NCBI RefSeq assembly: GCF_000373245.1
Contig: NZ_KB890750.1
Location: 1 to 64,000, forward strand
Length of the DNA: 64,000 nt
Reading direction: 5' to 3'
Source: Echinicola pacifica DSM 19836
GTDB lineage: Bacteria; Bacteroidota; Bacteroidia; Cytophagales; Cyclobacteriaceae
Position numbers and translations under genes: made by a program. The notes under the pieces were generated by a model that had not been told where the DNA came from, ran no database searches, and saw nothing but the letters and a program-made list of their open reading frames with translations. This document shows, piece by piece, positions 1-9,261 of this stretch (its first letter is position 1; every line of letters starts with the position of its first letter).

Positions 1-699
1 TATGATGGCACAACGTTTAGTTATTTAGATAATGATGGTGCATCTCAGAGCATCAATTTTGCGGCGATAGTACAGGATAATGAGACGTTGACCTCCTTAT
101 ATTATGATATCAGTCTTCAACAATTGTCCTATTCTGATGAGAAAAGTGATGTCACTAATATTGACTTGAAGGAGCTTGTAGGTAATTCTGTCCAAGTAAC
201 GAATGGTCTTAACAAAGATAGTGGCCATATAATAAGATTGGGAGGGACATTGACTGAGCCAACCAGTATCACAGCTGACGCTACAAATACCCTTTCGATC
301 AGTGGTTTGGAATCGGGGACCATCGTGGACAACGTGATGGTGACAGATGCCAGTACTGGACAGGTGAAAGCCTTGGATCCAAGCTTGCTTATGGCTAGTA
401 ATTACAGTACAGATGAACAAACTACGGGTAAAACATGGATTAATGGAGCTGATGTGTATTGGAAGACTATTGAGTTTACCCAGGCTTCCAATTCAGCGGT
501 ATTTGCTTTGGGTGCTGCAGCGGGTTTTACTGCCACTCAAATCCTCAACATTAAATTGCTTCATAAGGATACAAATATTATTGTCTCCAATATAAAAAGC
601 TATGACTTATCCACGAATACCTTGGTGGTAGGAAGTGGAACCACTAGTTATGTGCAGCCGTCTGGGGATTATTATATCATAATTGAATACCTGAAATAA
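1..699 (+). CDS. Large surface protein, C-terminal fragment (5' end outside window)
   Basis: The frame is open from base 1 to a TAA at 699, giving 232 visible residues of a longer protein. No convincing start lies inside the window; a TTG at 88 is in frame but the coding sequence continues upstream of it. The visible N-terminal part has the look of the repeat units found in long Bacteroidota surface proteins, with a Y-D-G-T-T-F-like opening, an N-E-T-L-T-S-L-Y-Y-D phrase and a D-I/V-T-N-I-D-L phrase. The C-terminal 100 residues look like a small beta-rich cap. There are no membrane segments and no clear type IX secretion tail. Function is unknown; a cell-surface or adhesin-like role is inference from composition only. 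The next gene, 125 bp downstream, encodes another secreted protein. Confidence 0.6.
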   Translation, partial: YDGTTFSYLDNDGASQSINFAAIVQDNETLTSLYYDISLQQLSYSDEKSDVTNIDLKELVGNSVQVTNGLNKDSGHIIRLGGTLTEPTSITADATNTLSISGLESGTIVDNVMVTDASTGQVKALDPSLLMASNYSTDEQTTGKTWINGADVYWKTIEFTQASNSAVFALGAAAGFTATQILNIKLLHKDTNIIVSNIKSYDLSTNTLVVGSGTTSYVQPSGDYYIIIEYLK

Positions 700-824
700 T
701 AATTAATTTATAATTATTATAGGGTTATTACGATATTTATTATTAACATATTATGGGATCGGCTAGTAACCATAATAAAAAAATGTAAGGATTTACTATT
801 TGATACTCATTAACAAAAAACAAA

Positions 825-1976
825 ATGAAAAAGGTCATTATTTGCTTATATGCTTTACTTTTCTTTTCTGCAGGTCAGGTTTTCGGTCAGCAGGGGATTG
901 GAACAGATATACCTGATAATTCATCGGTCCTAGACATTGTATCCACAGATAAGGGGGTATTGATCCCAAGAGTCGTACTGGACAATGTGACTCAGGATCT
1001 AGATGGGATTACAGGGCAGGCCGCGGGTTTAATGGTATATAATACTGGTGATGGAGGTCTTATGGCGGGGTTTTATTTTTGGAATGGGCTAGAGTGGAGA
1101 GCTCTGAATGATAAGACCGCCATTGCTCCAGAGATCGAAACCTTACTCTGTGCTACTGCCAGTCTGGAGCCCGGGGTTTTCTCTGCTGGGACAGCTTATA
1201 GTGGTATTATGAAAATCAACTATACTGGAGGCAATGGAGGAACCTATCAGGCAGGAGAACCTATTTCTTCTGTGGGAAATACAGGCTTGACGGCTACCCT
1301 CAAAGGTGGAGAATTAGAATTTGGCAATGGCACCTTGGTATTTGATGTGACAGGTACGCCAGCTTTGGACAGTCCAAATGGCGCCTCCTTTGATATCTCT
1401 TTTGGAACCTTGGATATACAATCTTGTACGGCAACAGTGGGTGAATCCACCTCTGCAAAAATAGACTATTTAGCTTCTATTGGTTCTTTATATGCCACCA
1501 ACGATAATGGAAGAGAGGGCTATCATAGGTTTTTGACCAGTCCTGATGGTAAGTTTTCAGTAAGGGTATTTGTACCTAAAAATACAGCTCTACAGAATGC
1601 AGATATTCAGATACGGAGTAATACTGGGCCATCGGTCATCATGTGGAATAATCACCTGGGCTATCAGAATGGAACGATGGGAAATGCCAGTAATGCTTTT
1701 AGATTGCCTCAGGCAATGGTGTGGTATGGTAACGTAGGCAATGATTCAGATAATCCGGATTCCGGAACTAATGCAGCTTGGGGGGATGCAGATGTTTATC
1801 ATATTGCTCCTGAACAGCGAAATTATATGTGGACCACCTCAGATACAAAGGAATTGACCACTTATATCCTGAAATTCATGATGGGGGCTCCTCAAAGTAA
1901 TATCTCTGCTAATGATTCAAATATTGGCGAGACAAAAGCTACCCTTTACCTTACTCAAATCAATGCATTAGAATAA
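825..1976 (+). CDS. Secreted protein with a fibre-type N-terminal motif
   Basis: 383 residues starting at ATG 825 with a clear signal peptide (residues 1-22, MKKVIICLYALLFFSAGQVF then GQ). After cleavage comes a phrase resembling IGT-x-PDNSSVLDI-x-STDKGVLIPRV, which recurs at the N-terminus of many secreted Bacteroidota proteins and resembles phage tail-fibre head regions. The middle (about 105-205) is glycine-rich with a C-x-A-T-A-S motif and probably forms Ig-like beta strands. The C-terminal 150 residues hold many aromatic residues and are not assigned. The protein is probably exported through Sec and displayed or released. It follows the large surface protein in the same direction and may be cotranscribed with it. 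Function unknown. Confidence 0.7.
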   Translation: MKKVIICLYALLFFSAGQVFGQQGIGTDIPDNSSVLDIVSTDKGVLIPRVVLDNVTQDLDGITGQAAGLMVYNTGDGGLMAGFYFWNGLEWRALNDKTAIAPEIETLLCATASLEPGVFSAGTAYSGIMKINYTGGNGGTYQAGEPISSVGNTGLTATLKGGELEFGNGTLVFDVTGTPALDSPNGASFDISFGTLDIQSCTATVGESTSAKIDYLASIGSLYATNDNGREGYHRFLTSPDGKFSVRVFVPKNTALQNADIQIRSNTGPSVIMWNNHLGYQNGTMGNASNAFRLPQAMVWYGNVGNDSDNPDSGTNAAWGDADVYHIAPEQRNYMWTTSDTKELTTYILKFMMGAPQSNISANDSNIGETKATLYLTQINALE

Positions 1977-2435
1977 GCTATTTTGTACTTTAAGTACCAA
2001 AATTATCGACCTGTGTGTTTTCTAGTACCTTTATATTATTGAAAGCAGCTGGGGGGAATAGGTGATGAAGAATAATGATAATCACTGACTAGGCCTATTA
2101 ATGAGTCTGAAAAGACTGGTTAATAGGCCTAGTTTCGTTAATGATCAAACTTGGTACTCGTTTAATGACTTTATATGTTTATCCGTACCACCGATGGGAG
2201 GCGATTCTGAAAGCAGTCCTACGGGTCCTAAAACGAGTCAGGAGCAATCTGACTATTGATTTTGAGAAAGCTTATAAGCGAATTGTGTTGATATGCATTT
2301 AGATAAAGACGCTCTACACCATTATACAATTACCAGAAGCGATTGACCATTTTAGGAATAGCCTTAATCGCTGATCGATCGAAAATAATAGAAGGAGGGA
2401 AGAAAGGAGGTGAATTATACCTATTCACTAGAGGG
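1977..2435. other. Non-coding stretch with a strong hairpin
   Basis: No supported gene. The only striking structure is a long perfect inverted repeat at 2088-2133, listed separately. A shorter palindrome follows the upstream stop codon (about 1980-2003, TTTTGTACTT and AAGTACCAAAA) and could contribute to termination, although no T-tract follows it. Confidence 0.6.
2088..2133 (+). repeat. Long inverted repeat / RNA hairpin
   Basis: Arms ACTAGGCCTATTAA (2088-2101) and TTAATAGGCCTAGT (2120-2133) are perfect 14-bp reverse complements. Inside them AGTCT (2104-2108) and AGACT (2113-2117) pair around a GAAA loop, so the whole 46 nt folds into one nearly continuous stem with a GNRA-like tetraloop. 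It lies about 110 bp after the stop of the secreted protein. A weak T-run (TTTC) follows. It may be a terminator or a stable 3' RNA element. Confidence 0.6.
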
Positions 2436-2467
2436 CAAAAAAAAACCTTCCACCAAGGGAAGGTTTA
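2436..2467 (-). terminator. Terminator of tRNA-Met
   Basis: On the minus strand the stem AAACCTTCC / GGAAGGTTT (2443-2451 with 2458-2466) is followed by a run of T (seen on the plus strand as an A-run ending at 2445). It begins a few bases after the 3' end of the tRNA gene. Confidence 0.75.
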
Positions 2468-2471
2468 ATAG

Positions 2472-2545
2472 TAGCGAGGACGGGAGTTGAACCCGTGACC
2501 TCAGGGTTATGAATCCTGCGCTCTAACCAACTGAGCTACCTCGCC
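2472..2545 (-). tRNA. tRNA-Met (anticodon CAU)
   Basis: 74 nt on the minus strand. The acceptor stem begins GGCGAGG and pairs with CCTCGCT (first pair G-U) before discriminator A. D arm GCTCAGTTGGTTAGAGC, anticodon loop TTCATAA with CAT, and T arm ACGGG-TTCAACT-CCCGT are all in place. There is no encoded CCA. With a CAU anticodon it could be elongator Met, initiator Met or the tRNA-Ile2 that is modified to lysidine. The first pair (G-U rather than the unpaired C-A of typical initiators) and the overall sequence favour elongator Met. A hairpin terminator follows directly. Confidence 0.9.
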
Positions 2546-2965
2546 AAATATCATATAATCAATCCATTAAGGATTACTTAAATTAAAATCTCATAGTATC
2601 AATTTCTGAAAATAAAGTAAAATCACTTTTACTGTATATAAAATCAAAAGTTAAGCTCTTGTTTAGAATAATAATAATTACCAAATATGAAGATGGAACC
2701 CGTCATATTTACTATATTATTAAATATAAAGTCACCCACCACCTAAATAATAGAAAAAGTGAGCATAAAGAACAGATATAACTATTTTCGAGAAACTGCC
2801 AAAACACACCGTTAATTGTGTTACATTCAGCTTTGAAGAGTATATGACTTCGGTTTGTTGTCATCCCCTTGCTGAATGGGAATGCAAATATGTAGGGTAT
2901 TGATTTTAAATGCAAGGCTTAAGGGGAAAAAAAATGACATTTTATTCATAAAAATTTTAAAGGTT
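2546..2965. other. AT-rich intergenic region
   Basis: No supported gene. This is the shared upstream region of tRNA-Met (minus) and the START-like gene (plus). It is very AT-rich. Short open frames on both strands have no recognisable protein character. No exact TAnnTTTG element was found near the tRNA. Confidence 0.5.
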
Positions 2966-3361
2966 ATGGTTAAAAATAAATTTGTGTCTGACTATCAGAT
3001 AAATGCTTCCAAAAAAATCATCTTTCCTTATTTGAGTACAGCGAGTGGCCTAGGGGAGTGGTTTGCGGACAATGTGACCATTGATCACAATAAGACCTTT
3101 CATATTGACTACGATGGTACTGATCACTACGCTCGTATTGTATCGATAAGAACAAACCACCTAGTGAAGTTTGAGTTTTTTGATCCAGAAATAGAGAATG
3201 AGGATGATAATTCCTATGTAGAATTTAAATTAGAAGAAAACGAACTTACCCAAACCATATTCTTAAAAATCATTGACTATAGCGACGGATATGAAGAAGA
3301 TGAGTTAGAAAAAATTTGGGAAGGACTAATTGCTAATTTAAAGGAAATCATTGGAGGATAA
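2966..3361 (+). CDS. START-like / SRPBCC domain protein
   Basis: 131 residues from ATG 2966. An upstream in-frame ATG at 2876 would add 30 residues of poor character, and the protein proper clearly begins with MVKNKF. It fits the small SRPBCC helix-grip family (AHSA1/START-like) found widely in Bacteroidota: an N-terminal strand, then a phrase with the L-G-E-W-F-A-D motif near residue 25, alternating strands, and a long C-terminal helix (about 105-130) that closes the hydrophobic cavity. Such proteins bind small hydrophobic ligands or act as co-chaperones; the ligand here is unknown. It precedes the LptF/LptG-type permease by 83 bp on the same strand. Confidence 0.75.
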   Translation: MVKNKFVSDYQINASKKIIFPYLSTASGLGEWFADNVTIDHNKTFHIDYDGTDHYARIVSIRTNHLVKFEFFDPEIENEDDNSYVEFKLEENELTQTIFLKIIDYSDGYEEDELEKIWEGLIANLKEIIGG

Positions 3362-3444
3362 TGTCCCTAATATTACCATTTTTCATATAATATGATGAAC
3401 TTAGCGCATTCATATTACGTGAACATTGGTGGTAAAGACGCCTC

Positions 3445-5289
3445 ATGAAGAAATTAGATAAGTTAATCCTTGGGTCCTTTATCGGGCCATTTTTGTTAAC
3501 ATTTATTGTAGTAGATTTTATACTGCTTACAGTCAACATGCTGAAGTATTTTGATGAGATCTTTGGTAAAGATCTTGGCTTTGGTGTGTATATGGAGCTG
3601 ATAGGATACTTTGTCATTTCTATTTCCCCCATGGCCTTACCTTTGGCCGTATTGCTCTCTTCCTTGATGACTTTTGGTAATTTAGGGGAGCATTTTGAGT
3701 TGACCGCCATTAAGAGCAGTGGTATTTCCCTCCTTAGAGCTTTATTGCCCATCGGTGTATTTGTAGTCTTTCTGGCGATAGCCGCTTTTAACTCCAATAA
3801 TTACCTGGTGCCTAAGGTAAACCTTAAGACCTTCAGTCTGCTGTACGATATCCGAATGAAATCACCCGCTTTGGAAATCCGTGAGGGAATATTCTATAAT
3901 GGAATTCCCGGCTATAGCATCAAAGTAAATCAGAAGTTAGATGATGTCCGGCTAAAGGATGTAATCATCTATGATCATACCGGTGCTGGCGGTAATAACT
4001 CGGTTATATTGGCCGATTCGGGTAGGATGGAGCCCTTTTTTAATGATCGCTATATGAAGCTTACCCTATATCATGGGTATAATTATAATGAGGAAAATAC
4101 TAAAAGAGGCATTAGAGGTAAACCTTCCCCATTCACACGAACCAAGTTTGACGAAAATCAAATCATATTTAGTCTGGATGCTTTTGAACTTAATAGGACT
4201 CCTGAGAACCTATGGTCTTCAAACCGCTCCATAAAAAATATTCAGGAGATTCAGGCCGATGTGGATAGCATGTCAAATCAGCTGGTGAATTTCCAATACT
4301 ATAATTACGCCCAGCTACAGTCGGCCTATTCGTTCTTTACAAAGCAAAGAACAATTGAAATTCCCCAGGATTTAAAAATCAAGAAAGCCTATGTGGACTC
4401 GCTGAAAGATCTCAGATGGAAGGAAGCGCAGAAAAGGGAAATGGAGAGCGGCGGGCTCAATGAGCCATCAGTCATGGACAGACCAGAGGAGCCAGACACG
4501 CTCAGTTTGGAGGACGAGGAGGAGCCAGACTTATTACGGCCTACTTCCACCCCCGTGGTGGAGAGGAAATTATCCTTGGATATGGATGTTCCTGAGGAGA
4601 TAATAGGAGAAGGTAAGGCTCAGGAAGAGCAGCAGAGCCTGATCCCTTCTGAGACGGAAGAGGACGGAGCGAAGGTAGCCGCCAATGAAGAAGTGCTGAA
4701 TAAGGCCAATAAGTTGATTCAGGAGAAGAAGATAAAGGAAGAGGCGAATAAGTCAGCGTATAGGGACTTTAATAAGACGGATGTAGCGAAGGTGGACAGT
4801 GTATTATTGGGCGGGAACTATATGAACCGGGCGGCGACGATAGGGCTTCAAAGTGCTAGAACGCTAAAAAACAACTTCAGTAGTAACTTGGGGAATGTAG
4901 AAAATATGTCAAGGGAGAAGCGGCGTTTTCAGATTTCTTGGTATCAGAAATATACTCAGGCCTTTGCGTGTATCGTTATGTTTATGATAGGAGCGCCTCT
5001 GGGAGCGATCATCAAGAAAGGAGGCTTAGGAATGCCTGTTTTGTTCTCCATCATTTTCTTTGTATTATTTTATATGCTGACGATTACAGGAGAAAAATGG
5101 GCGAAGGAGGGGATGGCAGACCCGATGATAGGGACTTGGTTTTCAAATTTGGCGCTCTTGCCCATTGGCTTGTTTTTTCTAAGACAAGCGAGAAAGGACG
5201 CTAGGATCTTTGAAGCAGATGTTTACTATGTGTTTTTCCAGAAAATAAAGGCTAGGTTTCCATCAAAAAGCCCAAAAAGTAAACAGTAG
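3445..5289 (+). CDS. LptF/LptG (YjgP/YjgQ) family permease
   Basis: 614 residues. Three membrane helices at the N-terminus (about 10-33, 50-77, 96-116) and three at the C-terminus (about 505-523, 530-546, 560-580) flank a large periplasmic beta-jellyroll region. This is the layout of the inner-membrane permeases that, with LptB2, extract lipopolysaccharide and pass it to LptC/LptA. Phrases such as S-P-M-A-L-P-L-A-V-L and E-L-T-A-I-K-S-S-G-I-S (about 61-94) are typical of the family. It is far longer than the usual 350-400 residues because of an acidic, lysine/glutamate-rich insertion (about 330-425) in the periplasmic part. Whether it is LptF or LptG cannot be decided from sequence; many Bacteroidota carry several copies. 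rpsO follows 72 bp downstream but probably has its own promoter. Confidence 0.88.
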   Translation: MKKLDKLILGSFIGPFLLTFIVVDFILLTVNMLKYFDEIFGKDLGFGVYMELIGYFVISISPMALPLAVLLSSLMTFGNLGEHFELTAIKSSGISLLRALLPIGVFVVFLAIAAFNSNNYLVPKVNLKTFSLLYDIRMKSPALEIREGIFYNGIPGYSIKVNQKLDDVRLKDVIIYDHTGAGGNNSVILADSGRMEPFFNDRYMKLTLYHGYNYNEENTKRGIRGKPSPFTRTKFDENQIIFSLDAFELNRTPENLWSSNRSIKNIQEIQADVDSMSNQLVNFQYYNYAQLQSAYSFFTKQRTIEIPQDLKIKKAYVDSLKDLRWKEAQKREMESGGLNEPSVMDRPEEPDTLSLEDEEEPDLLRPTSTPVVERKLSLDMDVPEEIIGEGKAQEEQQSLIPSETEEDGAKVAANEEVLNKANKLIQEKKIKEEANKSAYRDFNKTDVAKVDSVLLGGNYMNRAATIGLQSARTLKNNFSSNLGNVENMSREKRRFQISWYQKYTQAFACIVMFMIGAPLGAIIKKGGLGMPVLFSIIFFVLFYMLTITGEKWAKEGMADPMIGTWFSNLALLPIGLFFLRQARKDARIFEADVYYVFFQKIKARFPSKSPKSKQ

Positions 5290-5314
5290 GTTTTACTATT
5301 CCAAATAATACAGC

Positions 5315-5322
5315 TATCTTTG
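5315..5322 (+). promoter_or_regulatory. Candidate -7 element of the rpsO promoter
   Basis: TATCTTTG matches the Bacteroidota housekeeping -7 consensus TAnnTTTG. An upstream TTTT (5291-5294) sits 20 nt away, a weak match to the -33 TTTG. The implied start gives a leader of about 35 nt before ATG 5362. Confidence 0.4.
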
Positions 5323-5361
5323 TAGCTGTTTTACATAATTATAATATAATTTTAACTAAGC

Positions 5362-5637
5362 ATGTATTTAACTTCAGACAAGAAAGAAGAGCTATTTAAG
5401 AATCATGGTCGGTTAAAATCTGAAAAAGACACGGGTTCTCCTGAGTCTCAGATTGCGCTGTTCACTTATCGAATCAAGCACCTGACTGATCACCTTAAAA
5501 GCAACAAAAAAGATCACTCTACGAGATTAGGTCTTTTGAAATTAGTAGGAAAGCGTAGATCGCTGTTAAACTATCTTTACAAGAATGACATTGAAAGATA
5601 CAGAGCAGTACTGGCTGACTTAGGATTACGTAAATAA
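5362..5637 (+). CDS. rpsO: 30S ribosomal protein S15
   Basis: 91 residues, the normal length for S15. It binds the central domain of 16S rRNA and helps form bridge B4 with the large subunit. Diagnostic stretches are the G-S-P-E-S-Q-I-A box (about 25-32), the [20 protein letters not shown] stretch (about 44-63) that contacts rRNA, and the K-R-R-S-L-L-N-Y-L motif. It starts at ATG 5362. It is followed by a strong terminator and then pnp; the rpsO-pnp order is also classic in many other bacteria, where S15 can regulate its own mRNA. Confidence 0.98.
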   Translation: MYLTSDKKEELFKNHGRLKSEKDTGSPESQIALFTYRIKHLTDHLKSNKKDHSTRLGLLKLVGKRRSLLNYLYKNDIERYRAVLADLGLRK

Positions 5638-5644
5638 GCTTAAC

Positions 5645-5681
5645 GTGAGGTTCCCTGTATTGGGAACCTTACTTTTTTTTT
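5645..5681 (+). terminator. Terminator after rpsO
   Basis: Stem GTGAGGTTCCC / GGGAACCTTAC (one mismatch) with a 6-nt loop, followed by nine T residues. It begins 8 bp after the rpsO stop and lies about 70 bp before pnp. Confidence 0.85.
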
Positions 5682-5751
5682 GAAATTCCCCCAATCATTT
5701 AAACCTTACTTTTTAAAATTTTATTAGAAGATTTATTCTTAAAGAGAACGT

Positions 5752-7893
5752 ATGTTACCAAATGTAATATCAAAAACTATCACCCTAGAGGACGGTAGAG
5801 AAATCATTATCGAAACAGGGGCATTGGCTAAGCAGGCTGATGGGGCTGTTGTCGTTAGAATGGGCAACGCCATGCTTTTAGCAACCGTGGTTTCTAAAAA
5901 AGAGGCTGGGGAGGGAGTTGACTTCCTACCTATGTCGGTAGATTATCAAGAAAAGTTTGCAGCATCTGGCAAAATTCCGGGGGGCTTTTTGAAGCGTGAA
6001 GGCAGACTTTCGGATTATGAAATCCTTATCAGTAGAATTGTGGACAGAGCCATCCGTCCTATTTTTCCTGAAGATTACCATGCTGACACTCAGATCATGA
6101 TCACCCTCATGTCTTCTGATGATCAGGTATTGCCTGATTGCTTGGCAGGTCTTGCAGCATCTGCAGCACTTTCTGTATCAGATATCCCATTCAATGGACC
6201 AATTTCCGAAGTTCGCGTAGCGAAAATTGATGGCAAATTGGTGATTAACCCAACTCCGGAGGCATTAGAAACTGCTTCCCTTGAATTTATCGTTGCTGGT
6301 TCTTCCGAGTTTATCCTGATGGTAGAGGGTGAAGCAAACGAGATCATGGAAGATGAAATGGTTGAGGCCATTCAATTTGCCCATGAAGAAATTAAAAGAC
6401 ATTGCGAAGTTCAGAAAGAACTTACCAAAGAGGTAGGCAAGGAGCAGAAGCGTGAGTATTGTCACGAAAAAGAAGATTTGGCTTTATTCGATAAGATGAA
6501 AGCTGAGCTTTATGACAAATGCTATGCAGCTGTGGGTATGCTATCCCCAAATAAAACCGAAAGAGGTGCTGCGATTGACACCATCAAAAGTGACTTTATA
6601 GCAAGCCTCGGTGAGGAGCACGAGTATGAAGCTTCTCTAATCGGCCCATATTTCAAGAAAATCCATAAAGAAGCCGCCAGAAACCTTACTCTAAACGAGA
6701 AGAAAAGACTTGATGGCCGTAAGCTGGATGAAGTAAGACCTATCTGGTCGGTGGTTGATTACCTTCCATCTGCCCACGGTTCTGCAGTATTCACCAGAGG
6801 AGAGACCCAGTCTGTCACCACATGTACCCTAGGTACCAAGCTCGATGAGCAAATGGTGGATGGAGCGACCATCTCTGGTTATAATAAATTCTTCCTTCAC
6901 TATAACTTCCCTGCTTTCAGTACTGGTGAAGTACGTCCTAATAGAGGACCGGGTAGAAGAGAAGTAGGGCATGGTAATCTGGCCATGCGTGCTTTGAGAA
7001 AAGTGCTTCCTCCAGTAAATGAAAACCCTTATACGATACGAGTAGTATCTGATATCTTAGAATCTAACGGTTCTTCTTCCATGGCCACCGTTTGTGCGGG
7101 ATCATTAGCGCTAATGGATGCTGGTATCCAGATCAAATCTCCAGTAACAGGAATCGCTATGGGGATGATTTCCGATGCGACCACTGGCAATTACTCTATC
7201 TTATCTGATATCCTTGGAGATGAAGATCACCTGGGTGATATGGACTTCAAGGTGACAGGTACCGCCAAAGGAATCACTGCTTGTCAGATGGATCTAAAAG
7301 TGGAAGGATTGGATTATAGCGTCCTTAAAGAGGCTCTATACCAAGCCAAAGACGGAAGGTTACATATTTTGGAAGAAATCAGCAAAACACTAGCTGAGCC
7401 TAAAGGCGAGATGAAGCCTCATACGCCGAGATCTTACAACCTGACCATTCCTAAAGAACTTATTGGAGCGGTAATCGGGCCCGGAGGTAAAGTAATCCAG
7501 GAGATCCAAAAAGATACAGGAGCGACTATCGTCATCGAAGAAGTGGACAACGAAGGGAAAATCAATATTTTCTCCAATAACCAGGATTCTATGGACAGCG
7601 CGATCTCTCGTATCAAGGCAATTGTTGCTCAGCCAGAGATCGGGGAGACCTATACTGGTAAAGTGAAAAACATTATGCCGTTTGGTGCGTTTGTAGAGTT
7701 CATGCCAGGTAAAGATGGTTTGCTGCATATCTCTGAAATCAAGTGGGAAAGACTTGAGAATATGGATGGGGTATTGGAGCCAGGTGAAGAAATAATGGTC
7801 AAATTAATTGACGTTGATAAGAAAACTGGGAAGTTTAAACTATCAAGAAAGGTTCTTCTGCCTAAACCAGATAAATCTGAAAAAAAAGATTAA
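5752..7893 (+). CDS. pnp: Polyribonucleotide nucleotidyltransferase
   Basis: 713 residues, the standard PNPase length. It degrades RNA 3'-to-5' using phosphate, releasing nucleoside diphosphates, and works in mRNA turnover as a ring-shaped trimer. Order of domains: first RNase PH domain (about 15-145), helical linker, second RNase PH domain (about 325-465, including F-T-R-G-E-T-Q-S and [10 protein letters not shown]), KH domain (about 560-620, with V-I-G-P-G-G-K) and S1 domain (about 627-700, with [15 protein letters not shown]). ATG 5752 gives the conserved N-terminus. It lies between rpsO and the sigma-factor gene, all in the same direction. Confidence 0.98.
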   Translation: MLPNVISKTITLEDGREIIIETGALAKQADGAVVVRMGNAMLLATVVSKKEAGEGVDFLPMSVDYQEKFAASGKIPGGFLKREGRLSDYEILISRIVDRAIRPIFPEDYHADTQIMITLMSSDDQVLPDCLAGLAASAALSVSDIPFNGPISEVRVAKIDGKLVINPTPEALETASLEFIVAGSSEFILMVEGEANEIMEDEMVEAIQFAHEEIKRHCEVQKELTKEVGKEQKREYCHEKEDLALFDKMKAELYDKCYAAVGMLSPNKTERGAAIDTIKSDFIASLGEEHEYEASLIGPYFKKIHKEAARNLTLNEKKRLDGRKLDEVRPIWSVVDYLPSAHGSAVFTRGETQSVTTCTLGTKLDEQMVDGATISGYNKFFLHYNFPAFSTGEVRPNRGPGRREVGHGNLAMRALRKVLPPVNENPYTIRVVSDILESNGSSSMATVCAGSLALMDAGIQIKSPVTGIAMGMISDATTGNYSILSDILGDEDHLGDMDFKVTGTAKGITACQMDLKVEGLDYSVLKEALYQAKDGRLHILEEISKTLAEPKGEMKPHTPRSYNLTIPKELIGAVIGPGGKVIQEIQKDTGATIVIEEVDNEGKINIFSNNQDSMDSAISRIKAIVAQPEIGETYTGKVKNIMPFGAFVEFMPGKDGLLHISEIKWERLENMDGVLEPGEEIMVKLIDVDKKTGKFKLSRKVLLPKPDKSEKKD

Positions 7894-7975
7894 ATTAATA
7901 AGTCAATTGTAAATTGAACTTATTTAAGATAAAAATCTGTTATAAGTAAGTCCTAACCAAAAAAGAAATTCCTGA

Positions 7976-8839
7976 ATGAGGCAGCTTAAAATTAGCAAAC
8001 AGATCACGAACCGAGAGAGTCAATCTCTTGATAAGTATTTACAAGAAATTGGAAAAGTGGACCTTCTCACAGCAGATGAGGAAGTGGTGCTAGCCAAAAG
8101 GATTCGTGAAGGTGATCAGCTTGCTCTTGAGAAATTAACTAAGGCAAACCTTCGATTTGTGGTGTCTGTTGCAAAACAGTACCAAAACCAAGGCTTGTCT
8201 CTAGGAGATCTTATCAATGAAGGAAACTTGGGACTTATCAAAGCCGCTCAGCGATTTGATGAGACCAGGGGCTTTAAATTCATCTCTTACGCCGTTTGGT
8301 GGATTAGACAATCTATTTTGCAGGCTTTGGCCGAGCAATCTAGAATTGTAAGATTGCCACTAAACAGAGTAGGGTCATTGAATAAAATCAGCAAAACTTT
8401 CAGTGAATTGGAGCAGCGTTTCGAACGTGAACCTTCTCCTGAAGAGTTGGCAGAGGTACTTGAAGTGACCGCTGGAGAAGTGGTGGATACCATGAAAATC
8501 TCCGGAAGACACGTCTCAATGGATGCTCCATTCGTACAAGGGGAAGAAAATAGCCTTCTTGACGTATTGGAAAACGACGGGGAAGAGAAGCCTGATGATG
8601 GCTTGATGAATGATTCATTAAGAAAAGAAGTTCAAAGAGCACTGTCCACCCTTACTCAAAGAGAAGCGGATGTAATCACCCTATATTTTGGTCTTAATGG
8701 CGAGCATGCTATGACTCTGGAAGAAATCGGTGAGAAATTCAACCTGACTCGTGAGCGTGTAAGACAAATCAAAGAAAAAGCAATTCGAAGATTGCGACAT
8801 ACTTCCAGAAGTAAGACCTTAAAACCTTACTTAGGGTAA
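7976..8839 (+). CDS. rpoD: Primary (housekeeping) RNA polymerase sigma factor
   Basis: 287 residues, sigma-70 family without region 1.1, the short form typical of the Bacteroidota primary sigma factor. Region 1.2 is near 15-45. Region 2 is near 50-120, with the [13 protein letters not shown] core-binding motif and the [11 protein letters not shown] stretch that recognises the -7 element. Region 3 follows, and region 4 ends with the helix-turn-helix T-L-E-E-I-G-E-K-F and R-V-R-Q-I-K-E-K-A. It starts at ATG 7976, 82 bp after pnp. Promoters in this window (TAnnTTTG) are what this sigma type should read. A strong terminator follows. Confidence 0.96.
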   Translation: MRQLKISKQITNRESQSLDKYLQEIGKVDLLTADEEVVLAKRIREGDQLALEKLTKANLRFVVSVAKQYQNQGLSLGDLINEGNLGLIKAAQRFDETRGFKFISYAVWWIRQSILQALAEQSRIVRLPLNRVGSLNKISKTFSELEQRFEREPSPEELAEVLEVTAGEVVDTMKISGRHVSMDAPFVQGEENSLLDVLENDGEEKPDDGLMNDSLRKEVQRALSTLTQREADVITLYFGLNGEHAMTLEEIGEKFNLTRERVRQIKEKAIRRLRHTSRSKTLKPYLG

Positions 8840-8857
8840 TATTGAAAATCCTATTAT

Positions 8858-8890
8858 CAAAAAAGGGGGCAAAATGCCCCTTTTTTTTTG
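8858..8890 (+). terminator. Terminator after the sigma-factor gene
   Basis: Stem AAAAGGGGGC / GCCCCTTTTT with a short AAAAT loop and nine T residues. The A-run on the other side makes it potentially bidirectional, which would also serve the decayed minus-strand gene next to it. Confidence 0.85.
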
Positions 8891-8913
8891 GGGTATAATT
8901 GGAAATTGATCGC

Positions 8914-9175
8914 TTATAAGTTCTTCGTCAGATTGCCTCCATTTAGAAAATGAGGCAGCTCATGCAAGACCTGATCCTTTTCCCTGAAACTAAAATCGCT
9001 TGTGCCCAAAATAATCACCATTGCCCCAGCAAAATAATAAACCAATACCCAGCTGAATTTAATTATCTTACTGGCATTCAGTGATCTATATATTTATAAA
9101 TTGTATAAGCCAGCTGGCTAAAGCCATAAATCGACCGTGTGCAGAGCCCAATAAATTCTCCTCTAGAAATTTTAT
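8914..9175 (-). pseudogene. Decayed small membrane-protein gene
   Basis: On the minus strand a peptide with protein-like character can be followed across two frames. The first part (about 9175 down to 9098) reads K-F-L-E-E-N-L-L-G-S-A-H-G-R-F-M-A-L-A-S-W and then hits TAG. The second part (9093 down to 8914) continues one frame over with Y-R-S-L-N-A-S-K-I-I-K-F-S-W-V-L-V-Y-Y-F-A-G and ends at a TAA at 8914-8916. Joined, they give roughly 85 residues with two hydrophobic segments. The expected start position holds ATA rather than ATG. The family is not recognised. It may be a recent frameshift, a sequencing error or a chance reading; the terminator at 8858-8890 sits just where a minus-strand gene would need one. 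Confidence 0.35.
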
Positions 9176-9261
9176 ATTCAGATTTAGGGAATTTTAACAG
9201 TTTTAAGTTTTGTTACATAGATTAAAATTTTAAAATTTGCCAACCCAAAAAATATTGGTCA

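Noticed and set aside
2712..2915. 67-codon minus-strand frame upstream of the START-like gene
   Set aside because: Low-complexity composition in AT-rich sequence and no homology I can recognise.
3348..3797. 149-codon frame antisense to the LptF/LptG gene
   Set aside because: It is a shadow of a well-supported membrane-protein gene; composition follows the complementary codons.
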